Of a stretch of DNA of 64,000 nucleotides, positions 1-11,045 are shown in pieces. The first letter of the stretch is position 1. Each line of letters opens with the position of its first letter. A program made the translations under genes and the position numbers. The notes beneath the pieces were generated by a model. The model did no database searches, was not told the origin of the DNA, and saw only the letters and a program-made list of their open reading frames with translations. Origin of the DNA: Gigaspora margarita (Eukaryota; Glomeromycota; Glomeromycetes; Diversisporales; Gigasporaceae); NCBI GenBank assembly GCA_009809945.1, contig WTPW01000018.1, positions 524,074 through 588,073 of the forward strand, given 5' to 3'.

Positions 1-363
1 AAAAAAAAAAAAAAAAAATAGGTTTTCACTCCTTTTATATAAATATGACACTTATTTTGGGACGTCAGATCTCTGAAACCCTCTAGTATACACATTATTA
101 ATTTTGGTTGACTAATTTGATTACATGAATACTAAAAGTATGTATTAATTGATTGAGTATTTTGATATGATAGTTGCCATCATGATATGTTGCAATTATA
201 TGGCTATCATGCCAAGTTCTTACTACAAATAAAATGGTTTTTTAACGAAATTTATTTAAACGTACGAAAAATTAAGTAAAGTTTTATTTACTATTGATAA
301 AATATATTATTAGCTTAAATACAATCTATTACAAATAATTATATAATATAGCAATCTATGACA

Positions 364-1651
364 TCATGTTTTTGCTGGAATAGTAGGTCTGTAATTTGTA
401 CATGAAATGTTCAAATATTGAGATTTATATTGAGATTTATATGTTGTCTTTTTGCAATTTTCATTTATACACTTTCTATTATTTGTAAGCAAATCATCAA
501 TTACAGTTAAAAGTGTATCACGTAAATTGTTATTATAAAGGCACAAATCTGTTAGAGTTGAATTTTCGCAAAGTGCTTCTACGAATGCACGTCCCAAATC
601 ATCCTGAAACATATAATCGAAATTATCGCGAAAATCTAGAGAAGTTAAAGCAATATTTATACGAAGGGCATCTGCGAATGCTTTTCCTCCAACATAACTA
701 AGTTGATTACTACCAACATTTAAGTAAGTCAGAGTAGTGTTTTTATAAAGTGCTTTTGCTAATTTTTCTCCAGCCGTAGGACCAAGTTTATTATTATAAA
801 GTAATAAATGAGTCAGCGTAGTATTTCTATGAAGAGCCTTTGCCATCGCTATTCCTCCCTCTAAACCCAGCTGATTATTGCCAATATTCAAGTAGGTCAG
901 TGTGGTATTCTTATTAAGAACGTTTGCTAAAGCTTTTCCACCTTCAGGACCAAGTTGATTATTCCAAAGATTTAAATGGGTCAGAGTGGTGTTTTTACAA
1001 AGAGCTTCTGCTAGTACTATCCCTCCTTCAGCGCCAAGTTGATTATTGCCAATATATAAGTACGTTATTGTAGAATTNTTACAAAGTATCTCAGCTAATT
1101 CTTTTCCTCCTTTATGACCAATGACCAAATTTAATGTTTGCAAATCCCAAAAATTTTAGTGCAGTACTTTTACTAAGATTTTCTGCTAAATTTATCATTT
1201 GATTATAATTAATTTCACAAACACGTAAATCTCTAAGGTTAACACTTGTTCGTAGAAACATTGCAATTAAAGAGGATGCAATTGTATGAACTATATTTAT
1301 AGACCATTCTTTAAAGTAAGAAGGATAATTCCCTTCGCGGTCAAGCCAATCTATAATTCCACTATCTGTATCTAAGTAAATTGTTTTAATAAACGATGTG
1401 TATTCAAATAATGGTTTCGGACCATTTGGAAGCATTATTTTGAACGGTAATAATTGTTTAGTTTCTTCAGCATTCATTGATAGAAGGCATATTTTTATGA
1501 GCTTTCTACTTTTAAAAGTGTCCAATTTGCTCCATAATATTGGCACTGCAATTCTACACCATCTATGATTTACAAGAAGACATGAAAACAAGTCTTCATT
1601 TTTAAGGTAAATAAATATATCGAAAAGGCTTTCGTTTGGTAATGATATCAT
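364..1651 (-). pseudogene. F-box/LRR protein, copy A, frameshifted
   Basis: The N-terminal half (1651 down to about 1131) begins M-I-S-L-P-N-E-S and carries an F-box with the CLLVNHRWCRI...PILW signature. The C-terminal half (from 1143 down to 364) carries 28-residue leucine-rich repeats with the core NNQLG-EGG--LAEAL. Compared with copy B, a tandem 7-base duplication (ATGACCA at 1114-1120 and again 1121-1127) shifts the frame between the two halves, so one polypeptide can no longer be made. F-box proteins usually bind Skp1 and bring targets to an SCF ubiquitin ligase through their repeat domain; that role is inferred from the family. One N lies at 1078. The rest of the frame is clean, so the lesion is recent or is an assembly error. 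Confidence 0.85.
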
Positions 1652-2523
1652 CTTGGATGTGATAAAACTGTCAGAAAAAATTTTTTAAAAATAAAAACAT
1701 TTTATCAGCATTAAATAGTTTTTCGGAATTTATAAAACGATTAAACGACATTGTTAAGAAATTCTACACAATGTAGCATCGTTCTTTCGAGAATTTTTAT
1801 GCTAAGATATTTTTTTGAAATCCGGACAATGATAGTTCAGCCACTCGCTTATAGTCATTGTTAGCATTGTGCATTGTTACATTATTGTTTAATTGTCAAA
1901 TCCCAAAAAGATTTACCATATTGGTGTGGTGTGGCTGTGCAGAAGATTCCCCCGAGAAAATAAATTAATTCGTTACAGATTTTAGTTGTGGAAATTTTAA
2001 GCCATTGAGTAATGTGGCTAGTACACATTTTCCGGATATAACAGCTAATGCAGAAGCAAGATCATTGACAAATTTGGAGTTATTAGCGGGTATTCATCTT
2101 TGTTTCTATAAGTTGTATTACGGTTAGTTGCACATAGTGGTTTATCATATTACAGCATACGTATCACAATTTACAACCTTTTTCATACATTCTAGGGCAT
2201 CAACTTACCAGGTTGAAATCAAGAAAGTTACGTACCGACATTGATCGATATCAGCCCAAAAATTTACGAAAACAGCTGTAATGTAATCTATTCAACCAAT
2301 ACTAAATTTTGTTTAAGGTAGAAAGGGGTAATTTGGCGAAGCTAAAATAACTAATATAAAAACTTATTTATTTTAATAATATAAGCTTTTACATGATTTA
2401 AAATTATTTTATATAAAATTAGTAATATAATATATTTTTTTAAAATGGCATGAAATGGGATTATACATCGTATAAAAAGTTTAAATTTTAGAGAGGTAGG
2501 GGTAATTTGAAGTATTAATATTT
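1652..2523. other. Non-coding flank of unit A
   Basis: No gene is visible. The stretch is upstream of copy A and colinear with 5847-6840 in unit B, except for the missing block near 2040-2055. It carries no ORF with recognisable motifs. Confidence 0.5.
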
Positions 2524-2815
2524 ATGATATATTGTGTGATCCAGTGATCAAAATCAGGTGATTTTTATACCACTCGATTCGCACATCGAATGGTATAAAA
2601 ATAATTCGATTCTGTTCACTGAATCACGATATATCATCGATTATATGCTGCACAAAAATGAATTTTGACGAAGTGTAGACCTGGCAAATAATCGATGATA
2701 TCTTGCGATCCAGTGATCAAAATTGGGTAGGCTTTGTAACATTCGATTTGTCTCATCGAGACAAATCGAATGGTATAAAAATTATTGATTTTGATTATAT
2801 CTCGTAAATCCTGGG
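2524..2815. repeat. Pair of short hairpin modules (foldback family), unit A
   Basis: Two quasi-palindromes of roughly 110 bases (about 2524-2637 and 2695-2815) each contain a TATACCA...TCGAATGGTATA core and outer arms of the type GTGATCCAGTGATCA / TGTTCACTGAATCAC. They are separated by a spacer around 2640-2690 bounded by ATCGATTAT and AATAATCGAT. The same modules occur at 7525-7836, and related ones make up the large foldbacks at 13239-13968 and 27459-28174. Confidence 0.7.
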
Positions 2816-3267
2816 ACGATTGATAAAAATTTTAACCAATAATTTTTCTGCTAAATTCATAAGTTTTATTTCAGTATTTCTTTTATATTTGATTGTTATT
2901 TGTAAAGGATGAAAGGTATAGATTTTAGAATTATAGACGAACAAAAAAATTTAAAGAACATCACAAGGAAGCAGAATGGTCTTATGACCTTAACGAGCAT
3001 ATATTTATTAATAATAAATTAATTATTCATAAAAAAAAAGGAAGTAAAATATCTTTAAAGAAAATTATACACGAATAAGACTACATAGTTGTTATCATTA
3101 TCTGTTTCATACCATGTACATACAAATTATTATAAACCTTAACCCAGCTAGTACATTTAAATTATAAATTTTTTTCACTGTTATGTAAATAAAATATAAC
3201 ATTCATAAATTCATTCATTAATGGAAATATGGCCCTATTTATTTACTAATTCAAAAATTTATAGAGA

Positions 3268-3453
3268 ACCTTGAAAAGTTGTTTGCTTTTCTAATTTCTT
3301 TGATTTCATTCTAATACCTCTGAACCATGTAACTTCAGTCTGTAAATAGCAATGTAATTTATGAAAATTTGAATAATTCATAAGACGAATCCGACAGATT
3401 TCAAGAAATGAACAAATTTCTCAAGTGTCCCAAAATTTATGAAAATAGCTGTA
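3268..3453. repeat. Degenerate copy of the TA-type CAGCTG MITE
   Basis: The right end reads CTCAAGTGTCCCAAAATT...AGCTGTA and the interior aligns by eye with the intact 231-base MITE at 7130-7360 (shared words ACCATGT, ATTCATAAGACGA). The left end is eroded. The equivalent in unit B lies at about 8275-8490, so this insertion predates the A/B duplication. Confidence 0.55.
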
Positions 3454-3660
3454 AATGAAAGATCAGAAAATAGACTCAATAAAACATGTCTTTCTAAAAA
3501 TAATAAAAGTTCTTTAACACTTAAAATTGTACGAAAATTCAACCTATATAAAACTTTCTAGACTTAGTAATACTCGAATTGGAATGCTTCCCAAAGTTTA
3601 TTTCAATGCTATGTATTAATATATTATACTTAGTCAGTAACACAACAATCATTCATTGTA

Positions 3661-4190
3661 TTACAACTATTATTTTAAATTTGGTTTCGTTCTCAAAAAT
3701 CATCAAACTTTTCGAAATGTATCATTGTTTTCGGATCGAAGTTCTGAAGACAAGATGTGGTTTTCGAAAAGATTTTGGGAAACAGGAAATTTTAGTTACC
3801 CCAATATTTATGGGAACAATTATGAAAATTTGTCGATGAACCGAACCGTCAAGTCTTTGATGCCGACTGATGTACCTGTAACTTATTAATACCGACTCGG
3901 TAACTGTCGTCAAAAAATTTTTCAGTTGTTACAGAATTTATGAAAATCAACAAATCGATTTCTAAAACCTGTTAAAGTATTGGTCAAATTTTTTATCAGT
4001 TGTCTCAGAATATATTAAAAATTTTTTTGTAGTAGGGGGTTTCAGAATTAGCTTATTTCAAAAATAAATGATAATTTATTTTCTGATTCAAATTTCCGAA
4101 TCAAAAATTAAAAAAACATAGTTGGTGACAAAATTGTCTTTTTTTTGATAAAAATCACCGGTAAACGATTATGTAAATAAATAAATATAT
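3661..4190. other. Junction between units A and B
   Basis: No gene. The right part (about 3900-4190) is similar to 46680-46910, where it leads into copy C, so it is the ancestral downstream flank of the F-box/LRR unit. It includes a short AT microsatellite near 4180-4200. Confidence 0.5.
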
Positions 4191-4565
4191 ATATATATGT
4201 ATTTTAAAAAAAAAAATAGCATTTCACTCCTTTTAAATAAATATGTCACTTATTTTGGGACGTCAGATCTCTGAAACCCTCTAGTATACACATCATTAAT
4301 TTTGGATGACTAATTGGATTACATGAATACTAAAAGTATGTTTTAATTGATTGAATATTTTGATATAATAGTTGTTTGCCACCATGATATGTTACAATTA
4401 TATGCCTATCATGCCAAGTTTTTACTACAAATAAAATGTTTTTTTAACGAAATTTATTTAAACATACGAAACATTAAGAAAAGTTTTATTTACTATTGAT
4501 AAAATATATTATTAGCTTAAATACAATCTATTACAAATAATTATATAATATAGCAATCTATGACA

Positions 4566-5846
4566 TCATATTTTTGCTGGAATAGTAGGTCTGTAATTTG
4601 TACATGAAATGTTCAAATATTGAGATTTATATTGAGATTTACATGTCGTCTTTTTGCAATATTCATTTATACTCTTTCTATTATTTGTAAGCAAATCATC
4701 AATTACAGTTAAATGTGTATCACGTAAATTGTTATTATAAAGGCACAAATCTGTTAGAGTTGAATTTTCGCAAAGTGCTTCTATGAATGCACGTCCCAAA
4801 TCATCCTGAAACATATAATCGAAATTATCGCGAAAATCTAGAGAAGTTAAAGCAATATTTATACGAAGAGCATCTGCGAATGCTTTTCCTCCAACATAAC
4901 TAAGTTGATTACNACCAACATTTAANTAAGTCAGAGTAGTGTTTTTATAAAGTGCTTTTGCTAATTTTTCTCCAGCCGTAGGACCAAGTTTATTATTATA
5001 AAGTAATNANTGAGTCANCGTAGTATTTCTATNAANNNNCTNNGCCATCGCTATTCCTCCCTCTAAACCCAGTTGATTATTGCCAATATTCAAATAGGTC
5101 AGAGTGGTATTCTTATGAAGGGCGTTTGCTAAAGCTTTTCCACCTTCAGGACCAAGCCGATTATTCCAAAGATTTAAATGGGTCAGAGTGGTGTTTTTAC
5201 AAAGAGCTTCTGCTAGTACTATCCCTCCTTCAACGCCAAGTTGATTATTGCCAATATATAAGTACGTTATTGTAGAATTATTACAAAGTATCTCAGCTAA
5301 TTCTTTTCCCCCTTCATGACCAAATTTATTATTTGCAAATCCCAAAAATTTTAGAGCAGTACTTTTACTAAGATTGTCTGCTAAATTTATCATTTGATTA
5401 TAATTAATTTCACAAACACGTAAATCTCTAAGATTAACACTTGTTCGTAGAAACATTGCAATTAAAGAGGACGCAATTGTATGAACTATATTTATAGACC
5501 ATTCTTTCAAGTAAGAAGGATAGTTCCCTTCGCGGTCAAGCCAATCTAAAATTCCACTATTTGTATCAAAGTAAATAGTTTTAATAAACGATGTGTATTC
5601 GAATAATGGTTTCGGACCATTTGGAAGCATTATTTTGAACGGTAATAATTGTTTGGTTTCTTCAGCATTCAATGATAGAAGGCATATTTTTATNAGNTTT
5701 CTANTTTTAAAAGNGTCCAATTTGCNCCATANTATTGGCACTACAATTCTACACCATCTATGATTTACAAGAAGACATGAAAACAAGTCTTCATTTTTAA
5801 GGTAAATAAATATATCGAAAAGGCTTTCGTTTGGTAATGCTATCAT
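4566..5846 (-). CDS. F-box/leucine-rich-repeat protein, copy B (intact)
   Basis: A 426-residue open frame beginning M-I-A-L-P-N-E-S, with a lone ATG and stop codons on both sides. Residues 1-45 form an F-box (LPNESLFDIFIYL...CLLVNHRWCRI). A linker to about residue 165 is followed by eight leucine-rich repeats of 28 residues (about 166-390) of the ribonuclease-inhibitor/NLRC3 type, each with a core such as NNQLG-EGG--LAEALCKN-TLT. Family knowledge suggests an SCF ubiquitin-ligase substrate adaptor with the repeat arc binding the target; the target is unknown. Around a dozen ambiguous bases, clustered at 4913-5042 and 5694-5732, hide some residues and suggest collapse of near-identical copies. 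No introns are needed. Such genes are strongly expanded in arbuscular mycorrhizal fungi. Confidence 0.88.
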   Translation of the reverse strand: MIALPNESLFDIFIYLKNEDLFSCLLVNHRWCRIVVPIXWXKLDXFKXRXXIKICLLSLNAEETKQLLPFKIMLPNGPKPLFEYTSFIKTIYFDTNSGILDWLDREGNYPSYLKEWSINIVHTIASSLIAMFLRTSVNLRDLRVCEINYNQMINLADNLSKSTALKFLGFANNKFGHEGGKELAEILCNNSTITYLYIGNNQLGVEGGIVLAEALCKNTTLTHLNLWNNRLGPEGGKALANALHKNTTLTYLNIGNNQLGLEGGIAMXXXXXRNTTXTXXLLYNNKLGPTAGEKLAKALYKNTTLTXLNVGXNQLSYVGGKAFADALRINIALTSLDFRDNFDYMFQDDLGRAFIEALCENSTLTDLCLYNNNLRDTHLTVIDDLLTNNRKSINEYCKKTTCKSQYKSQYLNISCTNYRPTIPAKI

Positions 5847-7127
5847 ATTGGATGTGATAAACTGTCAGAAAAAATTTTTTGAAGATAAAAACATTTTATC
5901 AGCATTAAATAGTTTTTCGGAATTTATAAAACGACATTGTTAAGAAATTCTACACAATATAGCATCGTTCTTTCGAGAATTTTTTTTTATGTTAAGATAT
6001 TTTTTTGATATCCGGACAGCCACTCATTGTTATACGCATTGTGCAGTGTTACATCATTACCATATTGGTGTGGTGTGGCTGTGCAGAAGATTCTTGTTAG
6101 CTATTTAGTATTGTGGCTGGTACACATTTTCCGGATCAGCATTAAAGCAATATTGGCTTAATACTTTACTAAACTAGTTTTAACCGTAAACGTTGTGTTA
6201 TTTCATCAAACTGACATCATTGATCTGCATGCAGAATCCTTAAGACTTTGCTTTAAGCAGAAATCTTTGAAACAAAGGTAATTTGTTGGAAATTCGAAAA
6301 AATTTTAATGGACGAATAAATGAATCTCAGTTATTTTGTCTCGGAAATTGGAAATACAGTCAGGCCTCTCTAAATGCACCCTCATTAAATGTACGCTATA
6401 TAGGAAACCTCTCTTAAATGCACGCCTCTGCTTGGTCTCAAGTGATATAACAACTGTAGACTTTGATCTCTTTTATAATGCAGAAAAAAGATCATTGACA
6501 AATTTGGAGTTATTGGCGGGGGGTTTTTTTGATTTTTTACATCCATCTTCTTTGTTTCTATAAGTTGTGTAACGATTAGTTGCATATATTGGTTTGTCAT
6601 ATTACAGTATACGTATCACAATTTACAACTGTTTTCATAGATTCTAGGGCATCAACTTATAAGGTCGAAATCAAGAAAGTTACGTACCGACATTGGTCGA
6701 TATCAGAAACTTATCAATTCGGCCATCGGCTTTTCCTCAATTGTCCAAGAATCTACGAAAACAGCTGCAATGCAATCTATTCAACTAATACTAAATTTTG
6801 TTTACATAAGGTAGAAAGGGGTAATTTGGCGAAGTTAAAATAGCTAACATTTAATAGTTATCATCAAAGATTTGAGATCAGACTAAGAAATAAAATTTCG
6901 AAGGAATTCAACTTCTTAGGCTGATCTTAAATCTTTTGACCAAATAATTAAGTTATAAGGCATCTGCATGACTGATAACGGATTTATCCGGTAACTTACG
7001 ACGATAGTCCCCTAATAACAATTTTATTATTCGGCAACTATATAGTTTCCGCCGAATAAAATTTATTTGGTAGACGAATCATAGTAAGCTATCNAATAAA
7101 AAAAAAAAAAAAAAACTTATTTATTTT
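5847..7127. other. Non-coding upstream region of copy B
   Basis: No gene recognised. It contains the block missing from unit A (about 6137-6478), which includes a TAAATGCAC-type repeat near 6370-6425. A short imperfect inverted repeat lies at about 6867-6935, built on AAGATTTGAGATCAG and CTGATCTTAAATCTT. A poly-A run with one N lies at 7094-7114. Confidence 0.5.
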
Positions 7128-7129
7128 TA

Positions 7130-7360
7130 CAGCTGATTTGAAAATTATTGGGACACTTGAGAAATTTTCTTGTTTTTGAAATCTTTCGGTTTCGTCTTAT
7201 GAATCATCTAACTCTTCGGAAACCATGTCACAGTCTTCGGAACTTCGGTCTGATTATGCCGATGCGATTTCCGAAGAGTTAGATGACTCATAAGACGATA
7301 CCGAAAAGTTTCAAAAACGAGAAAATTTTTCAAGTGACCCACTAATTTTCAAATCAGCTG
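7130..7360. mobile_element. TA-type MITE (Tc1/mariner-like), 231 bp
   Basis: Terminal inverted repeats of about 93 bases start CAGCTGATTTGAAAATTA and are flanked by TA on both sides (7128-7129, 7361-7362). Unit A at about 2365-2380 preserves the empty site, TTTATTTTAATAATATAA, with a single TA, which confirms the boundaries. There is no coding capacity. TA target duplications and short length fit non-autonomous Tc1/mariner elements. Older relatives lie at 3268-3453, 8275-8490, 9017-9066 plus 25427-25540, and 44480-44550. Confidence 0.85.
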
Positions 7361-7524
7361 TAATATAAAAAATATTTTATTTTTTGTATTAAACTTTATA
7401 CATGGTTTAGAATTATTTTATATAAAATTAATAATATAACATCGTTTTTAAAATGCCATTAATGAGATTATACGTCTTATCAAAAAGTTTAAATTTTAGA
7501 GAAATGGGGTAATTGGACGTATTA

Positions 7525-7836
7525 TGATATATCGTGTGATTTGGTGATCAAATTCGGATGATTTTATACCATTCGATTCGTCTCATCGAGACGAATCGAA
7601 TGGTATAAAAACCACTTAATTATGATCACCAAATCACGATATATTATCGATTATATGCTGCACAAAAATGATACTTGAGGTTTTTGACGAAATGTAAACC
7701 TGGAAATAATCGATGATATCTTGTGATCCAGTGATTAGAATCGGGTAAGCTTTGCACCATTCGATTCGTCTCATAAAGACAAATCGGATGGTAGAAAAAT
7801 AATTCGATTCTGATTATTAGATCAGGAGATACAAAA
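7525..7836. repeat. Pair of hairpin modules (foldback family), unit B
   Basis: The first module (7525-7647) is a nearly perfect palindrome. Outer arms GATATATCGTGTGATTTGG and its complement enclose a core that is a perfect hairpin around ATTCGTCTCATCGAGACGAAT. The second module (about 7710-7836) is less perfect. Same order and spacing as in unit A at 2524-2815. Confidence 0.75.
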
Positions 7837-8274
7837 TCCATCAAATTACCCCTTTCCATCTTATACCTCGTAAATTTAGCCAATAATTATTCTGCTAAAT
7901 TCATAAATTTTGATACTTTTATATGTGGTTGTCATTTGTTAAGTGTGAAAGGTATAGATTTGATTATTATAGACGAACAAAAAAACTTTAAAGAACATCG
8001 CAAGGAAGCAGAGCAGTCTTATGACCTTGACGGGCATATATTTAGTATAATAATAATAAATAATTATTCATAAAAAAAGAAGTAAAATATCTTTAAAAAA
8101 AATTATATCCCGAATAAGGCACATTATTATTATCATTATCTGTTAATACCCTGTGCATACAAATTATTACAAACCTTGACCCAGCTAGTATCATTTCTTC
8201 CCATTTAATCATAAATCCTTTTCACTGTTATGCAATAAGATATAACACCTAAAAATTCCCATTTATTTAGCTAT

Positions 8275-8490
8275 TTCAAAAAATTTATAGAGAAACTTGA
8301 AACATTGTTTGCTTTTCTAATTTCTTTGATTTCATTCTAAAAGACACTAACACCTCGTAAACCATGCAACTTCAGCCTGAAAATAGCGATGTAATTTACA
8401 ACATTTGAATAATTCATAAGATGAAGCCGAATGAATTTCAGGAAACGAATAAATATCTCAAGTGTCCCACAATTTATGAAAATCCCAAAG
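8275..8490. repeat. Degenerate TA-type MITE, unit B copy
   Basis: Colinear with the unit A relic at 3268-3453. Its right end includes CTCAAGTGTCCCACAATT. Boundaries are approximate. Confidence 0.45.
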
Positions 8491-8599
8491 TTTATATCAA
8501 TGATATATCATATTTAACCAGTAGCATAATAATCATGCCTGTTTTCAGGTTTTGCCTGAAACTTCCCAAAGTTCGAAATGTTTCGGCCCTGGTATCGCC

Positions 8600-8735
8600 C
8601 AAAATCGAAAACTTCTGAAATTGCCGAAACTTCTGAAATGGGCAAACCTCTGAAATGGATGAAATTTCTGAAACTGAGCGAACCAAAACTTCTGAAACTT
8701 ACGAACCTTCTGAAGCTTCCGAAACTGTAAAACTT
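8600..8735. repeat. Imperfect minisatellite of CTTCTGAAA units
   Basis: Repeated CTTCTGAAAYT/CGAAACT words at irregular 14-27 base spacing. Frames on the minus strand translate to a low-complexity F/R/S-rich string, which I do not believe is a protein. A related array on the opposite strand lies at about 44610-44720. Confidence 0.6.
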
Positions 8736-9016
8736 AACAAATAAAAAAAATGCATCACGCAAACTTACGAACCTTTCATGAATAAAAAACAAAAAAATTG
8801 AATCCGAAACATTTAAAATCTAATGAATAAAAAACAGTAAATGTAATGTTATGCACATTTATGCTCGCTATTTCACGTGATGAGGATTCTCATGATGTTA
8901 TTGGCTATTGGTTTCTAAAGCCAGTTTCGGTTTAGCCCGAAAAACTGGTAAGGGCCACTCCTTTTTATGCCACAAATCTGAATTTTAAAGATCCTACCTA
9001 TTTCCGAAATTCGTTA
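8736..9016. other. Unannotated AT-rich stretch
   Basis: Nothing supportable is seen here; it leads into the MITE that hosts the large retrotransposon. Confidence 0.4.
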
Positions 9017-9066
9017 CAACTATTATCATAAATTCTGTGACACCTAAAAATTTTCTCGTTTCCCGG
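9017..9066. repeat. Left stub of the MITE that hosts the LTR element
   Basis: CAACTATTATCATAAATTCT followed by GTGACACCTAAAAATTTTC matches the start of the TA-type MITE and is preceded by TA at 9015-9016. Its continuation is found after the retrotransposon at 25427-25540 (AATATTTTCTGTTTCATC, then GGTAAATTATCTAACTC). A related uninterrupted sequence on the other strand at about 44484-44550 shows what the site looked like. Confidence 0.7.
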
Positions 9067-9979
9067 TGTTATCACGTGATAACAATTTTTTTGACCCCTG
9101 ACAACTGAATTTTCTATATTTCGCCCTTGCCGATTGACCGATCGTCACTGCATCGATCACTCCTGAACTTTCTTTTAATTGTACTTCAGTACTACGTTTC
9201 TTTTTTTTGATTATCTTTCTTTATTTATCTCTTCAATCTATCATTTTCTTATTTCTCTTATTACTTAATCATGCTGCATGAACGGATCGAGTGAACCCCG
9301 GCTTTACATAATCCTTTAACGAATCAGCCCTTTAATCTTTTATCATGTAATAGTCACAACACATAAAACAATTCTGTATGAATTAAATTTGCTTCCTCTA
9401 AGGACGAATGCAAATAAAGCATTTAAATATTACAAAATCGCCCCCTGCAAAAGGGAATCACACGGTTAGAAATCTATAGAAAAGGTGTATGCACTTGAAG
9501 CATTCAATTATTACCGCCTTGTTCTTGGCAGATAGAGAGCCATACAATTGATTTAATGAATATTGTCATGTAAAATTATATCTGTATTAAGATTAAGGAT
9601 AACAGACTGCAATCATCCGCAAATAGACTAGTTTAAATTATTTATGTATAATGATTATGTATATAAAGCCTAGGAATTTGCTTTAATAAAGTTTCCTCAG
9701 ACTTTGATCTGAATCATAAACTGAAATTATAAGTTAGTAGGCATTTCAAAGCCAAAGGGAACTTATAAACCTTTATCGTGTATCATCAAATTCTCACATT
9801 GTTTGCTTGTTGTATTGTTTATTAATTGCTTACTTCAACACATTATTGATCTGAACATAGATAAATTAATTGATTACATTGTTTGATATATATATAATTG
9901 ATCCCTTAAGTTAATAACCCCATTATTCATCCGAAACGCTAATACATTCAAGCCTTACATTGAAATATCAGCCTAATAA

Positions 9980-10240
9980 GGCCGTTCGAAGTTGATTCTT
10001 TGGTTAACATCACTTTTCCAGGACTCTCAGGAGGGGGAAGGGGGATAAAACGAAACGAACATATGAAACGAACATATAAAAATGAACAAAGATGGGCCAA
10101 TTTGATTGGTTGATATAAATCAGGTGACTGGCGAGAGTCATCCAGCGGTTTGATTGGTTGTTCGTTTTCGGAGGGAGGTGGGGGAGACTTCAGCCGAGGG
10201 GGGGGGATTATGTTAACCAAAACATTAACTTCAAACGGCC
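9980..10240. mobile_element. 261-bp MITE formed by the same ends
   Basis: The left end at 9980 and an inverted end at 10210-10240 make a self-contained short element whose interior has G-rich runs. It is followed by TTA (10241-10243). Either this is the real MITE and the rest to 12193 is a second, partial copy, or the long element has an internal duplicated end. Confidence 0.6.
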
Positions 10241-10524
10241 TTATAGGTAAAAAAAATTTATTGATTCGCATATGCATAGGTGAGTATAAATAGTTTAGGA
10301 CTTCTCAAGAAGTATTGGTCGATGACCTTAAATGATCTTTATGACCCGTCATAGGTCATTTAATCATACTGACAGTTGATATGATATGAACTTTACAACA
10401 ATTAATATGACCAATGACCGAAAGACATATGATTATGTGACCAAGATCATATTGAAAAAAAAAGTTATATTTTAAATTATCAGCCAATATTGTGTTTTAT
10501 CACCCGGGTTAACCCCCTCACCCT

Positions 10525-10556
<32 letters not shown>

Positions 10557-11045
10557 CAAACAAAATCTTGAATATTGGTCGGCTAGGACTAGAAGATATT
10601 GGTCCAAAAAGTGGATTCATAAGCAGAATATTGAAATATAAGCGATTTTTTAAAAAATTCTTTGTTTTGTAACACAAAGACTATTGTAGGAGTGAAATTT
10701 CACATACTATTTTTATTATATGATTATTATATTATTAAAATATTGTAATTTTTTTTTATTTTAATATTATTATTAGATTAATAATATATTATTTTATATA
10801 TAAAATTATATCAGATATTGTATCTATATAATAAACATATAATTAATAATGAAGTTATAGGAGAATTAACAGAAAGAAAAAATATAATTATATATTTAAT
10901 AATATTCATAATATATTTATTATATACTCATTTAGATCATATTAATAATATTATTAATATATAATAGATATAATATAAACATATTTAACTAAAAACATAG
11001 GTTTCTGTAAAGTATACAAAAATATTTTTTATTGGGAATATTATT

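Larger units (their letters stand above)
1..3660. repeat. Segmental duplication, unit A
   Basis: This stretch is repeated, diverged but colinear, at about 4191-8545 (unit B) and in part at 46690-49110 (unit C). Landmarks seen in all three are a poly-A/TATA-like start, the block reading CTCTGAAACCCTCTAGTATA downstream of the gene, and the F-box/LRR gene on the minus strand. Unit A lacks about 340 bases that B (around 6137-6478) and C retain upstream of the gene. The left edge lies at or beyond the window start. The arrangement suggests a local tandem duplication (A, B) plus an older or dispersed copy (C). Confidence 0.85.
4191..8545. repeat. Segmental duplication, unit B
   Basis: Tandem partner of unit A. 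Compared with A it keeps an extra block upstream of the gene (about 6137-6478) that unit C also has. It has gained a stretch at about 6850-7110 and a 231-base MITE at 7130-7360. It carries the only open F-box/LRR gene in the window. Confidence 0.85.

Noticed and set aside
513..701. Plus-strand open frame opposite F-box/LRR copy A (and the same at 47343-47531)
   Set aside because: A shadow of the leucine-rich-repeat frame on the minus strand.
8492..8792. Open frames on the minus strand rich in F, R and S
   Set aside because: Low-complexity translation of a CTTCTGAAA minisatellite.
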